Below are positions 1 to 9,853 of a stretch of 64,000 nt of DNA, piece after piece. The notes beneath the pieces were generated by a model. That model was not told the origin of the DNA, did not search any database, and was given only the letters and a program-made list of their open reading frames with translations. This DNA is from Solwaraspora sp. WMMD791. GTDB taxonomy: Bacteria > Actinomycetota > Actinomycetes > Mycobacteriales > Micromonosporaceae. A program made the position numbers and the translations under genes. Position 1 is the first letter of the stretch. Each line of letters begins with the position of its first letter. The stretch is from contig NZ_CP120737.1 of the NCBI RefSeq assembly GCF_029581195.1, positions 2,294,001-2,358,000 of the forward strand. Reading direction: 5' to 3'.

Positions 1-1301
<1,301 letters not shown>

Positions 1302-1322
1302 GAGGCGTCTCCCTATTAGTTA

Positions 1323-1333
1323 GGAAACTTTCC
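1323..1333. promoter_or_regulatory. Palindrome GGAAACTTTCC upstream of chitinase, candidate operator
   Basis: Perfect 11-bp inverted repeat (GGAAA-C-TTTCC) centred about 27 bp upstream of the chitinase ATG. Similar GAAAnTTTC inverted repeats are known upstream of actinobacterial xylanase and cellulase genes, so this is plausibly the binding site of a repressor for polysaccharide-degrading enzymes. The function is inferred from position and symmetry only. Confidence 0.5.
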
Positions 1334-1417
1334 ATAAAGTGCCTGAGACGCTACTCACCTGTCCAACCGTTCGTCAAGATGTCGATATCTCGATGCGATG
1401 GGCGAACGCGCCGCAGC

Positions 1418-1768
1418 TCAGACGCGCCGACGTCCGGAGAAGCCGCACTCCAGCCGGTGATACCAGCGGATCTCGCCGTCACCTTCCAACCAGCACCAGA
1501 GCACGGGGCGCCCATCGAGCTCGCCCGGAAAGTCCAGCAGCACCGGGGCGACGCCCTTGACCTGGATGTCGTGCTCGTTCACCTCGTCGATGATCCCGTA
1601 GATCCGGGCTTCCAACCCTTTGACCTCGGCCAACCCGCCGTGCGGACTCGGCACGCCAGCGGCCAGATCGGCCCGCAACTCGGCCAGGTCCGCCCGCAAC
1701 GACACGAGCTCGTCGATGCGGGGTCGCAGAGTGGCCATCAGGTGCCGTGCCTGGGCGAGAGTGAACAC
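1418..1768 (-). CDS. DUF2203 family protein
   Basis: 116-residue protein of the DUF2203 family, whose function is unknown. It begins with the family's usual FTLAQARHLMATLRP helix, continues with an acidic/Leu-rich coiled-coil stretch (about residues 15-60), and ends with the conserved LLDFPGELDGRPVLWCWLEGD and IRWYH segment typical of the family. The GTG at 1768 is chosen because upstream residues are low-complexity and unlike the family. No good Shine-Dalgarno is visible; CATACT about 8 nt before the GTG could be the -10 of a leaderless transcript. It is transcribed toward the chitinase but 116 bp separate them. Likely cytoplasmic. Confidence 0.8.
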   Translation of the reverse strand: MFTLAQARHLMATLRPRIDELVSLRADLAELRADLAAGVPSPHGGLAEVKGLEARIYGIIDEVNEHDIQVKGVAPVLLDFPGELDGRPVLWCWLEGDGEIRWYHRLECGFSGRRRV

Positions 1769-2128
1769 GTCCGACAGTATGGTCCACGGACCGGACCGGC
1801 GGGCACCACCATCACGCTGGGCCACCACCGGCAGGCCCGGAACCGGCCTGACACCGGCCATCGCCGCTGCCCCCGGGCCGCCGCCGGTCGCCCGAGCGCC
1901 GGCGGCGGCACAGGGCGCGTCGGCGGAACGCGCCCCGGTCGGCCGGCCGTAGGGGGGCAACCAGGGCCGGCACTACGACGTCGCCGCAGGGGGAAGTGTC
2001 GATGCGACGTCGGTACGGTGGTCCCGGCCGCGAACCGGTTCCGCTGATCAGGCGCCACAACCACCGATGTTGCATACGGTAGCCACATCGACACGGTCGG
2101 CGGAAGTCCTGGAACGTGAATGAATGCC
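1769..2128. other. Intergenic stretch, no gene seen
   Basis: 360 bp between DUF2203 and proC. Several open frames cross it but none has family-like sequence, a convincing ribosome site or low-complexity-free composition. It presumably carries the DUF2203 promoter at its left end. Nothing else recognised. Confidence 0.5.
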
Positions 2129-2947
2129 TCAGGTGTGCTGCGCGGCCAACTCACGGGCCCGGTCGCGGGCCGCCTCCAGCGCGGCGAGCAGGGCCGCCCG
2201 TACGCCGTGATTCTCCAGCTCCCGGATGGCCGAGATCGTGGTACCGGCCGGGGAGGTGACGGCCTCGCGCAGCTTGACCGGGTGCTCACCGGAGTCGCGC
2301 AGCATCACGGCCGAGCCGATCGCCGTCTGCACGATCAACTCGTGGGCCACCTGGCGCGGCAGCCCGAGCAGGATCCCGGCGTCGATCATCGCTTCCACGA
2401 GCAGATAGAAGTACGCCGGCCCGGACCCGGACAGCGCGGTGACCGCGTCCTGCTGCGACTCCGGCACCCGCAGCGTGGCGCCGAGCGGCGTGAACATCTC
2501 CTCGGCCAGGGCCAGGTGCGCGGCGGTGACGTGCCGGCCCGGCGAGATCGCCGTCATCGCCTGATCGACCAGGGCCGGCGTGTTGGTCATCACCCGGATC
2601 ACCGGGGTGCCCTCGGGCAGCCGCCGGGCGAAGAACTCGGTCGGCAGCCCGGCGCACAGCGAGATGACCAGCTTGTCGGCCGGTACCTTCGGGCCGATCT
2701 GATCCAGCAGAGCGGCGGCGTCCTGCGGCTTGACCGCCACCGCCAGCACCTCGGCCTCGGCGACCGCGACGAGGTTGTCGACCACCGACACGCCGTACCG
2801 CAGGGCGAGATCCTCGGCCCGCTCCCGACGCCGGGTGGTGGCCAGCAACTGCGCCGCCGGCCAACCGGCGCGCAGCAGTCCGGACAGGACCAGCTCGCCG
2901 ATCTTGCCGGCACCGATCACCGCGACCTTGTGCGCGCCGGGAGGCAT
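2129..2947 (-). CDS. proC: Pyrroline-5-carboxylate reductase
   Basis: 272-residue ProC, which reduces 1-pyrroline-5-carboxylate to L-proline with NAD(P)H in the last step of proline synthesis; cytoplasmic oligomer. The N-terminus carries the dinucleotide-binding motif VAVIGAGKIGELVLSGLL (about residues 7-24). The C-terminal dimerisation domain has the conserved SGSGPAYFYLLVEAMIDAG stretch and the family signature around REAVTSPAGTTISAI. The length matches the family. Start ATG 2947 is favoured by GTGGAG about 7 nt upstream. The upstream gene on the same strand is the phosphofructokinase, 88 bp away; there is no obvious metabolic coupling. Confidence 0.95.
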   Translation of the reverse strand: MPPGAHKVAVIGAGKIGELVLSGLLRAGWPAAQLLATTRRRERAEDLALRYGVSVVDNLVAVAEAEVLAVAVKPQDAAALLDQIGPKVPADKLVISLCAGLPTEFFARRLPEGTPVIRVMTNTPALVDQAMTAISPGRHVTAAHLALAEEMFTPLGATLRVPESQQDAVTALSGSGPAYFYLLVEAMIDAGILLGLPRQVAHELIVQTAIGSAVMLRDSGEHPVKLREAVTSPAGTTISAIRELENHGVRAALLAALEAARDRARELAAQHT

Positions 2948-3035
2948 CCGTACTCCACTCTGCTGATGCGTGCCGCCGGGCGACGGACGGGCACACACGG
3001 ACGATGCCGCGCGCCCCCACCCGTCGCCCCGACGG

Positions 3036-4064
3036 TCAGCTGCCGAAGAAGACCTCGGCCTCGGTGTACCGTTCCAGCGGGACGGTCTTGAGCTCCCGGG
3101 TCGCCTCGGCCAGCGGCACCCGGACGATGTCGGTGCCCCGGATCCCGACCATCTTGCCCCAGTCGCCGTCGTTGGCGGCGTCGATGGCGTGCAGGCCGAG
3201 CCGGGTGGCGAGCACCCGGTCGAACGCGGTCGGGGTGCCACCACGCTGGATGTGACCCAGCACGACGGTCCGGGCCTCCTTGCCGGTCTTGGCCTCCAGC
3301 TGCTCGGCGAGCCACTGGCCGATGCCACCGAGCCGGACGTGGCCGAAGGAGTCGAGCTCCTGGTTCTGCAGAACCATCTGGCCCTCCATCGGGTGGGCCC
3401 CCTCGGCGACCACCACGATCGGGGCGTACTGCTTCTGGAAGCGCTTCTCGACGTAGGTCGCGACCTGCTCGACGTCGAACTCGCGCTCCGGCAGCAGGAT
3501 CACGTTCGCACCCCCGGCCAGGCCGGCGTGCAACGCGATCCAGCCAGCGTGCCGGCCCATCACCTCGACCACCAGGGTGCGGTGGTGGCTCTCGGCGGTG
3601 GTGTGCAGCCGGTCGATGGCCTCCATCGCGATGTTGACCGCGGTGTCGAAGCCGAAGGTGTAGTCGGTGGCACCGAGGTCGTTGTCGATGGTCTTCGGCA
3701 CGCCGACCACCTGGACACCGAGCTCGTGCAGCTTGGTGGCGACGCCGAGGGTGTCCTCACCACCGATCGCGACCAGGGCGTCGACACCCTGGGCGGCCAG
3801 GTTCTCCTTGATCCGCTCGACCCCACCGTCGATCTTGAACGGGTTGGTCCGGGACGACCCCAGGATGGTGCCGCCACGGGGCAGGATGCCCCGTACGTCG
3901 TCGATACCGAGAGGCTTGCTCAGCCCCTCCAGCGGCCCGCGCCAGCCGTCGCGGAAACCGATGAACTCGTGACCGTAGCTGGCGACGCCCTTGCGCACCA
4001 CCGCCCTGATCACGGCGTTCAGGCCGGGGCAGTCGCCACCACCGGTGAGCACGCCGATACGCAT
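3036..4064 (-). CDS. pfkA: 6-phosphofructokinase, PPi-type residue pattern
   Basis: 342-residue phosphofructokinase that phosphorylates fructose 6-phosphate at C1. Visible motifs are the N-terminal GVLTGGGDCPGLNAVIRA, the catalytic VPKTIDNDLGATD, and the substrate segments MGRHAGWIALHAG and GHIQRGGTPTAFDR. In the phosphoryl-donor site the usual ATP-type GGDGS is GGEDT, and the residue before TIDND is Lys, not Gly. In this family Asp and Lys at these positions mark pyrophosphate-dependent enzymes (for example the Amycolatopsis enzyme), so PPi is the predicted donor. GGAGGA lies 9-14 nt before ATG 4064. It is followed by proC on the same strand. Confidence 0.93.
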   Translation of the reverse strand: MRIGVLTGGGDCPGLNAVIRAVVRKGVASYGHEFIGFRDGWRGPLEGLSKPLGIDDVRGILPRGGTILGSSRTNPFKIDGGVERIKENLAAQGVDALVAIGGEDTLGVATKLHELGVQVVGVPKTIDNDLGATDYTFGFDTAVNIAMEAIDRLHTTAESHHRTLVVEVMGRHAGWIALHAGLAGGANVILLPEREFDVEQVATYVEKRFQKQYAPIVVVAEGAHPMEGQMVLQNQELDSFGHVRLGGIGQWLAEQLEAKTGKEARTVVLGHIQRGGTPTAFDRVLATRLGLHAIDAANDGDWGKMVGIRGTDIVRVPLAEATRELKTVPLERYTEAEVFFGS

Positions 4065-4239
4065 GATCCGCTCATCCTCCAGGAATCTGTGCGGTAGACC
4101 CACTCGAGCCCCAGGAACGAAGTCCGGTCAGACCGTCGGCGTCATTGCCGGCCCGGGGCGGGCCGTCAGTGCGCACTTTATCGGCCCGCCCGGCGGCGAG
4201 GCGACCAGACCCCGAGGATCACCGTCGAGACGGACCCGG

Positions 4240-4746
4240 TCACCGGCGGTACGCCTGGCTGATCACCTGCCACCGGGCCAGGTTGTGCCGCGCGTCGACC
4301 AGCGCGTCGTGACGCTCGGCGACCGCCGTCGGCAGCGCCGGGCGGCCCGCGTCGTCCCACCGTTGCCGCAGATCCTTGGTGAACCGCGGCACCGGGCGGG
4401 GCAGCGCCGGCATCGCGCCCCACAGCTGCGCCAGGGCCACGTGGTCGTACGCGGCGTACCAGGCCCACAGCTCCAGCTCGTCGGCCGTACCGTCACGCAA
4501 CGGCGCCACCAGGAACTCGTACAGCTCGTCCCGGATCCGCTCCCGGGAGCGCCAGGCCGGGTCGGCCGGCGACGGAAGCTTGTCGAGCACGTTACGGCGC
4601 ACCCAGGGGATCGCCCGGGCGGCGTCGAACTCGGTGGAGACCGCGTAGAACTCGCGGCCGTGCTCGTCGACCACGCCGATCGAGACGAGGTCGATGATCC
4701 GGCCGTCCTCGATGAACTCGCAGTCGTAGAAGTAGCGGTACGTCAT
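4240..4746 (-). CDS. 3'-5' exoribonuclease, Rv2179c-type DEDD nuclease
   Basis: 168-residue small RNase T-like 3'-5' exoribonuclease. The first metal-binding acids are in YRYFYDCEFIEDG at the N-terminus, the next Asp is in AAYDHVALAQLWG (about residue 96), and the final HxxLxDA pair is in RHDALVDARHNL near the C-terminus. The mycobacterial homologue acts on RNA 3' ends. ATG 4746 is chosen because GAGG precedes it by 9 nt and homologues start just before YFYD; an ATG at 4755 would add three residues. It stands alone between pfkA and the crp-type gene, with its own short upstream region. Cytoplasmic. Confidence 0.9.
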   Translation of the reverse strand: MTYRYFYDCEFIEDGRIIDLVSIGVVDEHGREFYAVSTEFDAARAIPWVRRNVLDKLPSPADPAWRSRERIRDELYEFLVAPLRDGTADELELWAWYAAYDHVALAQLWGAMPALPRPVPRFTKDLRQRWDDAGRPALPTAVAERHDALVDARHNLARWQVISQAYRR

Positions 4747-5106
4747 CGCCGTCATCCTCGCCGATCGGCGTCGACGGCGGCCCGTCGGGGTGCCGGCCGG
4801 GGCCGCACCGCCCCACGGACGGACCCCAGCCGGCACCGCTTCCCCACGGCCGGATCCACCGGGCCCCCGTGTCGGCCCCCACCCGCCGGTGGATCTGGCC
4901 ACCAGCCTGCCGGTTTGTCGGGCACAGGACTGTCACAGAAATGATTGTGGGGGTGTACACCACGCGACAGGCCAGCCATGATCTGATGTTGACACCGTTC
5001 TCCGAACGGTATCTATTTCATGTTCGCCCGCGTCGGTGCTGCATCCCCGGCCGGGTGCGATGGTGCCCTCGGTGGGATGGTGCCCTTGGTGGGGAGGGGT
5101 TGGACC
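4747..5106. promoter_or_regulatory. Divergent promoter region upstream of the Crp-type gene
   Basis: 360 bp without a gene. It contains a perfect palindrome GGTGTACACC (4952-4961), a consensus TTGACA (4989-4994), and a 7-3-7 inverted repeat ACCGTTCTCCGAACGGT (4994-5010) that starts on the last base of the TTGACA and fills the spacer. TCTATT at 5012-5017 is a possible -10 with 17-bp spacing. An activator or repressor bound to this repeat would sit directly on the promoter of the Crp-type gene. Promoter assignment is inferred. Confidence 0.5.
4994..5010. promoter_or_regulatory. Inverted repeat ACCGTTC-TCC-GAACGGT, candidate operator
   Basis: Perfect 7-bp arms with a 3-bp spacer, placed in the spacer of the best candidate promoter of the downstream Crp-type regulator. 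The site does not match the TGTGA-N6-TCACA consensus of Crp/Fnr proteins, so autoregulation by the Crp-type protein is not obvious; a different repressor family is equally possible. Confidence 0.45.
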
Positions 5107-5799
5107 GTGGAGATGCGCCTGCCGGAGCCGGGTGACGCGCTCACCGGCGTGGACATGTTCGCCGGCCTCGAACCGGAGGTCCGACAGCGGGTGATCGCCG
5201 CCGCCGTGCCCCGTACCTACCGTAAGGGGCAGTTGCTCTTCGTGGAGAACGATCCCGGCGATTCGCTGATCGTGCTCAAACGAGGCGCGATCGCGGTGTT
5301 CCGGACCGCGCCCACCGGCGAGCGTGCCGTGCTGTCGGTGATCCGGCCGCCCGACGTCCTCGGCGAGGTGTCACTGCTGGACGCCTCCACCCGTTCGGCG
5401 TCGGCCGAGGCCATCGAGGACTGCGCCGCGCTGGCCCTGTCCCGCGGCGCGTTCATGGATCTGGTCCACTCCAACCCGCGGATCCTCGACGCGGTGATGC
5501 GCTCGCTCGGCGCGCTGATCCGCCGGCTCACCGAGCAGAACGCCGACCATGTCTTCCTCGACCTGCCTGGCCGGGTGGCCAAGACCCTGGTCCGCCTGGC
5601 CGGGGAGAGTCACGCGCCGATGATCACGATCGAGCTGAACCAGAGTCAGCTCGCGGAGATGGCCGGCGGATCCCGGCAGAGCGTCAACCAGGCCATCGGC
5701 TCGTTCAGCAGCCGCGGCTGGCTGCGTACCGAGGGGCGTCGGATCGTGGTCACCGACGTCGCCGCGTTGCGTCGTCGGGCCGGCATGGCCGACCGCTGA
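5107..5799 (+). CDS. Crp/Fnr family transcriptional regulator
   Basis: 230-residue regulator with an N-terminal cyclic-nucleotide-binding fold (about residues 15-130; GQLLFVENDPGDSLIVLKRG and the phosphate-cassette-like PPDVLGEVSLLD) and a C-terminal winged helix (about 150-225; ELNQSQLAEMAGGSRQSVNQAIG with recognition helix SRQSVNQ). No Cys cluster for an Fnr-type Fe-S centre is present, so it is Crp-like. The cassette reads GEVSLLDASTRSASA: Arg and Ser occur, so cyclic-nucleotide binding is possible but not certain. GTG 5107 is preferred because GGGGAGG lies 9-10 nt upstream; ATG 5113 is an alternative. Upstream of it is a palindrome inside the promoter. Confidence 0.9.
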   Translation: MEMRLPEPGDALTGVDMFAGLEPEVRQRVIAAAVPRTYRKGQLLFVENDPGDSLIVLKRGAIAVFRTAPTGERAVLSVIRPPDVLGEVSLLDASTRSASAEAIEDCAALALSRGAFMDLVHSNPRILDAVMRSLGALIRRLTEQNADHVFLDLPGRVAKTLVRLAGESHAPMITIELNQSQLAEMAGGSRQSVNQAIGSFSSRGWLRTEGRRIVVTDVAALRRRAGMADR

Positions 5800-5807
5800 C
5801 CGGCCAC

Positions 5808-5839
5808 GGGCGGCACCCGTCGGCTGACGCGTGCCGCCC
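5808..5839. terminator. Hairpin between convergent genes
   Basis: Perfect 9-bp arms GGGCGGCAC / GTGCCGCCC with a 14-nt loop, directly after the Crp-type gene. A second stem CCTGACC / GGTCAGG with a 5-nt loop (5848-5866) overlaps the stop codon of the convergent 63-residue gene. Together they look like terminators for the two converging genes; no U-run follows, as is common in high-GC actinobacteria. Confidence 0.6.
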
Positions 5840-5861
5840 CGGACCTGCCTGACCCGTGCGG

Positions 5862-6053
5862 TCAGGGCTGGGTGCTGGTCGGACCGATCCAGTTGGTGCC
5901 GACCTTCTCGCTGGTCGGGCCGATCCACTCGGAAACGACCCCTTCCTCCTCCAGCTTGGCCAACGTGCCGGCGTCGAGGTCGACCATCTCCCCTGCGGAG
6001 TGGTCGACGCCGGACGGGTCGGTCCAGTCCTTCTCCAACCTCGCGTACACCAT
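5862..6053 (-). CDS. Small acidic hypothetical protein (63 aa)
   Basis: Not recognised. ATG 6053 has a good ribosome site (AGGGGAG, about 8 nt upstream) and the codons follow the high-GC pattern, which supports a real gene. The protein is acidic, starts MVYARLEKDWTDPSGVDHSA, contains a Glu-rich segment GTLAKLEEEGVVS and ends with a duplicated motif WIGPTSEKV / WIGPTSTQP. There is no signal peptide or membrane segment. It lies convergent to the Crp-type gene and divergent from the cyclase gene. The VDLDAGTLAKLEEEGVV segment resembles small phage tail-assembly accessory proteins in style, but no functional call is made. Confidence 0.6.
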   Translation of the reverse strand: MVYARLEKDWTDPSGVDHSAGEMVDLDAGTLAKLEEEGVVSEWIGPTSEKVGTNWIGPTSTQP

Positions 6054-6322
6054 CTCAGGACTCCCCTGCTCGGTCTGAACTGGCGGAATGAATGTAGCCC
6101 GGTTCCACCCACCGATGGACTGTCCATTAGCCAACAGCCCGGTTATGGACAGTTGACCACACCCGCGATACTCGGCCTGAAACACGGCGGTGACCTGCGG
6201 ATGCGGACCATCCCGCAGTGCTGGATCAACCGCCGCCACGCCCGAATCGTGAGCCGCTGGCCAGGGTGGTCGGCCAGATGCGACAGTAGGCTCCCGACTC
6301 GACGATCCGCGAGGAGGCCGAC

Positions 6323-9300
6323 ATCGCTGCTCCCTGCGAGAAGTGCGGCCGAACCGCAGCCGACACCGACCGCTTCTGCGGCGGCTGCGGTACGCCGCTG
6401 ACCGCCATCTGCGCCCACTGCGACCGGCCGCTGCCGGCAGACGCGAGCTTCTGTACCTCCTGCGGGCAGCCGCAGGGTACCCGACGAACGGTCACCGAAC
6501 CGAGCCATGAGGACCGTCGACGGGTCAGCGTCCTGTTCATCGACCTGATCAACTTCACCCCGTACGCCGAACGCGCCGACCCGGAGCAGGTCCGGCGGAC
6601 CCAGACGGCCTACTTCGCCGTCGTGCGCCGCGTCGTCGGTCAGTACGGCGGCGTGGTCGAGAAGTACATCGGCGACGCCGTGATGGCCCTGTTCGGGGCC
6701 CCGGTGGCCACCGAGAACGACGCGGTCCGCTGCGTCCGGGCCGGGCTCGACCTGCGGCGCGCGCTCGACGACTTCACCGACGGCGTCGGCGAAGGGCTGC
6801 GGTTCCGGATCGGGGTGGCCACCGGTGAGGCGCTGGTCGACATCGCCGCCGCCCGCGACGGCGGGCAGGCCTTCGTCGCCGGTGACGTGGTCAACACCGC
6901 CTCCCGGCTGCAGTCGGCGGCACCGCCCGGCGGCCTGCTCGTCTGTGGCGTGACCCACGCCCTGACCAGGGACGCGATCCGGTACGACGCACAGCCGACG
7001 GTGACCCTGCGGGGCCGGTCGTCGCCGACCGAGGTGTGGCTCGCACTCGCTCCGCTGCGTCCACCGCCGGTCGACCGGCAGTCCGACGCCACCCCGTTGA
7101 TCGATCGGGAGCACGAGCTCGGTCTGCTCGTCAACGCCCTCTACCGGTCGATCCGGGAGCAGCGACCCCAGGTGCTGACCGTGCTCGGCCAGGCGGGGAT
7201 CGGCAAGAGCCGGTTGGTGCGGGAACTGCTGCGGCACACCGAACGGATGGTCGACCAACCGGTCACCTGGCGGATCGGCCGCTGCCCGCCGTTCGGGGAG
7301 AACGTCACGTTCGCCGCGCTCGCCGACATCGTCAAGGCCGAGGCCGGCATCCTCGACACCGACCTGGCCTCCGTCGCCGCGCAACGGCTCGCGGCGGCGG
7401 TCGGTGACCTGGTCGGGCCGGAGGCCGACCGGCTGGTCGACGCGCTGCGCCCACTCGTCGGGCTACCACACCGCAACCTGCCGGCCGAGGAGACCGAGTC
7501 GGCCTGGCGACGGTTTCTGCTGGCGCTGGCGGCCCGCCAACCCACCGTCCTGGTCTTCGAGGACCTGCACTGGGCCGACGAGGCGATGCTGCGCTTCGTC
7601 GAACTGCTCGGCGCCACCGCCCGGCAGGTGCCGTTGCTGCTGCTGTGCACCGCCCGGCCCGAGCTGATCAGCCGGGACCCGGCCTGGGCCGGGAGCACCG
7701 TCGGCGCGCTGACCGTCACGCTGCCGCCGCTGCGCGACAGCAGCGTCGCCACCCTGTACGCCCACATGTTCGGCGGCGTGCCGTTCTCCGCCGACCTGCT
7801 CGGCCCGCTGGTCGAGGTGGCCGACGGCAATCCGCTGTACGCCCACGAGTACGTCCGGATGCTGATGGAGCAGGGGTCGCTGCGGCGCAGTGGTCGCGGC
7901 TGGGTGCTCGACCACGGCGCGGGCCTGGCGATCCCGGACAGCGTGCACGGGGTGATCGCCAACCGGGTCGACCTGCTGGACGCCGCCGACCGGGCGGTGC
8001 TGCTGGCCGCAGCCGTGGTGGGCGTGCAGTTCTGGCCGGGGGCCGTCGCCGCCGCGCTGGGGCAGTCGGTGGAGCTGGTCGACCGGGCGCTGCGCCGGCT
8101 GGAACACCGCGACTTCGTCCACGAACAGACCAGTTCGGCGATGGCGCAGCAGCCGGAGTTCCGGTTCCGGCACGTCCTGGTCCGCGACGTCTGCTACCAG
8201 CGGCTACCGCGCAGCGAGCGGGTGGCCCGGCACGCTCGTACCGCCGACTGGCTCGACACCCTCGCCGGCGACCGCGACACCGACCTGGCGGAGGTGCTCG
8301 CCCACCACCGGTGGGCCGCTCACGAGATCGCCGACACGCTGGGTCTGGACACCGGTGTCTACGCCGGTCCCGCCCGTGACGCGCTGCACCGGGCCGCCCG
8401 GCGGGCCTACGCGCTGCACGCCCTCGACGTCGCCGCCGGGCACGTCGAACGGGCACTGAGCGCGGTACAGCTCGCCGACACCGACGAGGCGGGACCCCGG
8501 CTGCAGCTGGAACTGCTCGGCGCCGAGATCGCCTTCTTCCGCGACGGCCCGGCCTTCCTCGCCGCCGGTGGCGCCGACCAGTTGCGGGCCCTGGCCGACG
8601 CGCTGTCCGCCGTCGCGGATCAGGGTTGTGCGGCGCGGGCGTGGACGCTGCTGGGGCGGGCGGCCTGGCTGCGGACCGACCGCGCCGGCGCGCTGCGGTG
8701 TCTGGACCGGGCGGTGGAGCTGTTCGACGCGCTGCCCGACAGCGACCAGAAGGCCGACGCGTACGCCGAGCTCGGTCGGTTGCACATGCTCAACCTCGAA
8801 CGGGACCCGGCGATCGCGGCGGCGGAGGCCGCGGCCGAGATCGCCGAGCGGCTCGGCCTGACCGAGACGCTGGTCGACGCGCGGATCACGGTCGCTATGG
8901 CCCGCTACCAGTCGGGCGAACGCGACGGCCTCGACCAGTTGCGGGCGGCCACCGCGATGTGCCGCGAGCAACAGTTGCTGGCCCTGCCCCGGGCGCTGCA
9001 GAACCTGTCGTACGCGTTGTGCGAGGAGGGCGACTGGTCCGGCGCGCAGGAGCTGATGGCGGGTGCGGCGACCGGTTCCGGGCAGAGCACCGGGTATTCC
9101 GGCGAGGCGATGCGGGCCTACTTCGCCGGCGACTTCACCGCTTTCCTGGCCGCCGCCGACGCCTTCGTGGAAACTCCGAGCGGGCGGTGGGACATCCAGG
9201 TCCGAGGGCTGCGCTGCTGCCTCCGGGTGCTGCGCGGCGAGCCGGTGCCCGGCGCCGAGGCCGGTGACGTCGACGACGTCGCCGACGCGGTCCGGGCGGC

Positions 9301-9853
9301 CCGCGACAGCGGGTTCCGCCGGCCGTACTGGAACAGTCTCGGCCTGGGTGCGCTGTGCCGGGCGTTGCAGGGGCGCGACACCGAGGCTGCTGCCTTGCTG
9401 GAGGAGCTGGACGACTCCTGGTCGAGGGTGCCGGCACTGGCCAGCGGCGAGTGGATCGCCGCGGCCGCGTTCGCCGCCGCGATCGCCGGGCGGGCGGGCG
9501 CCGTACGGGTGCGGTCGATGCTCGACCGGGTGCGCCACCGTACGCCGTGGGCGCAGGCCGCGCTGGCCACGGTCAGCGCTGCGGTCGCGGCCGCCGACGG
9601 TGACCACCGCCGGGCCAACGAGTTGTACGCGGCGGCGGCGGTCGGGTTCGGCGAGATCGACGCCGTCACGGACCGGATGATCGCGCTGGCGCTGGCCGTC
9701 GGCGCCGCCCGGCGGGCCGGTGACCGGGAGGCGGCGATCCCGGCGTTGACCGAGGTGCAGGGATTCGCGCTGCGTAACAAGGCACCCGGGTTGCTGGGCC
9801 TGGGTGAGCTGGGCGCCGACGACTACGGCTGGTCGCCGACGCTCGCGTCCTGA
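6323..9853 (+). CDS. Zinc-ribbon, nucleotide cyclase, AAA ATPase and TPR regulator, probable ATC start
   Basis: Very large (about 1176 residues) signalling protein. In order: two zinc-ribbon knuckle pairs (CEKC, CGGC, CAHC, CTSC; residues 5-52); a class III nucleotide cyclase domain (about 68-240) with metal-binding Asp in VLFIDLINFT and in YIGDAVMALFG; an AAA/NTPase domain with P-loop GQAGIGKS (about 288) and Walker B LVFEDLHWADEA (about 410); then a long alpha-helical TPR-like C-terminus. It probably makes a cyclic nucleotide under NTPase/TPR control. No ATG, GTG or TTG occurs in frame between an in-frame TAG at 6287 and GTG 6623, and GTG 6623 would delete the ribbons and the first catalytic Asp. 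GAGGAG at 6311-6316 sits 6 nt before ATC 6323, which is the proposed start. TAGGCT at 6287-6292 may be the -10 box. Confidence 0.85.
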   Translation: MAAPCEKCGRTAADTDRFCGGCGTPLTAICAHCDRPLPADASFCTSCGQPQGTRRTVTEPSHEDRRRVSVLFIDLINFTPYAERADPEQVRRTQTAYFAVVRRVVGQYGGVVEKYIGDAVMALFGAPVATENDAVRCVRAGLDLRRALDDFTDGVGEGLRFRIGVATGEALVDIAAARDGGQAFVAGDVVNTASRLQSAAPPGGLLVCGVTHALTRDAIRYDAQPTVTLRGRSSPTEVWLALAPLRPPPVDRQSDATPLIDREHELGLLVNALYRSIREQRPQVLTVLGQAGIGKSRLVRELLRHTERMVDQPVTWRIGRCPPFGENVTFAALADIVKAEAGILDTDLASVAAQRLAAAVGDLVGPEADRLVDALRPLVGLPHRNLPAEETESAWRRFLLALAARQPTVLVFEDLHWADEAMLRFVELLGATARQVPLLLLCTARPELISRDPAWAGSTVGALTVTLPPLRDSSVATLYAHMFGGVPFSADLLGPLVEVADGNPLYAHEYVRMLMEQGSLRRSGRGWVLDHGAGLAIPDSVHGVIANRVDLLDAADRAVLLAAAVVGVQFWPGAVAAALGQSVELVDRALRRLEHRDFVHEQTSSAMAQQPEFRFRHVLVRDVCYQRLPRSERVARHARTADWLDTLAGDRDTDLAEVLAHHRWAAHEIADTLGLDTGVYAGPARDALHRAARRAYALHALDVAAGHVERALSAVQLADTDEAGPRLQLELLGAEIAFFRDGPAFLAAGGADQLRALADALSAVADQGCAARAWTLLGRAAWLRTDRAGALRCLDRAVELFDALPDSDQKADAYAELGRLHMLNLERDPAIAAAEAAAEIAERLGLTETLVDARITVAMARYQSGERDGLDQLRAATAMCREQQLLALPRALQNLSYALCEEGDWSGAQELMAGAATGSGQSTGYSGEAMRAYFAGDFTAFLAAADAFVETPSGRWDIQVRGLRCCLRVLRGEPVPGAEAGDVDDVADAVRAARDSGFRRPYWNSLGLGALCRALQGRDTEAAALLEELDDSWSRVPALASGEWIAAAAFAAAIAGRAGAVRVRSMLDRVRHRTPWAQAALATVSAAVAAADGDHRRANELYAAAAVGFGEIDAVTDRMIALALAVGAARRAGDREAAIPALTEVQGFALRNKAPGLLGLGELGADDYGWSPTLAS

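Noticed and set aside
1812-2075. 87-codon frame in the gap before proC
   Set aside because: Low-complexity Arg/Gly protein without a ribosome site or family-like sequence.
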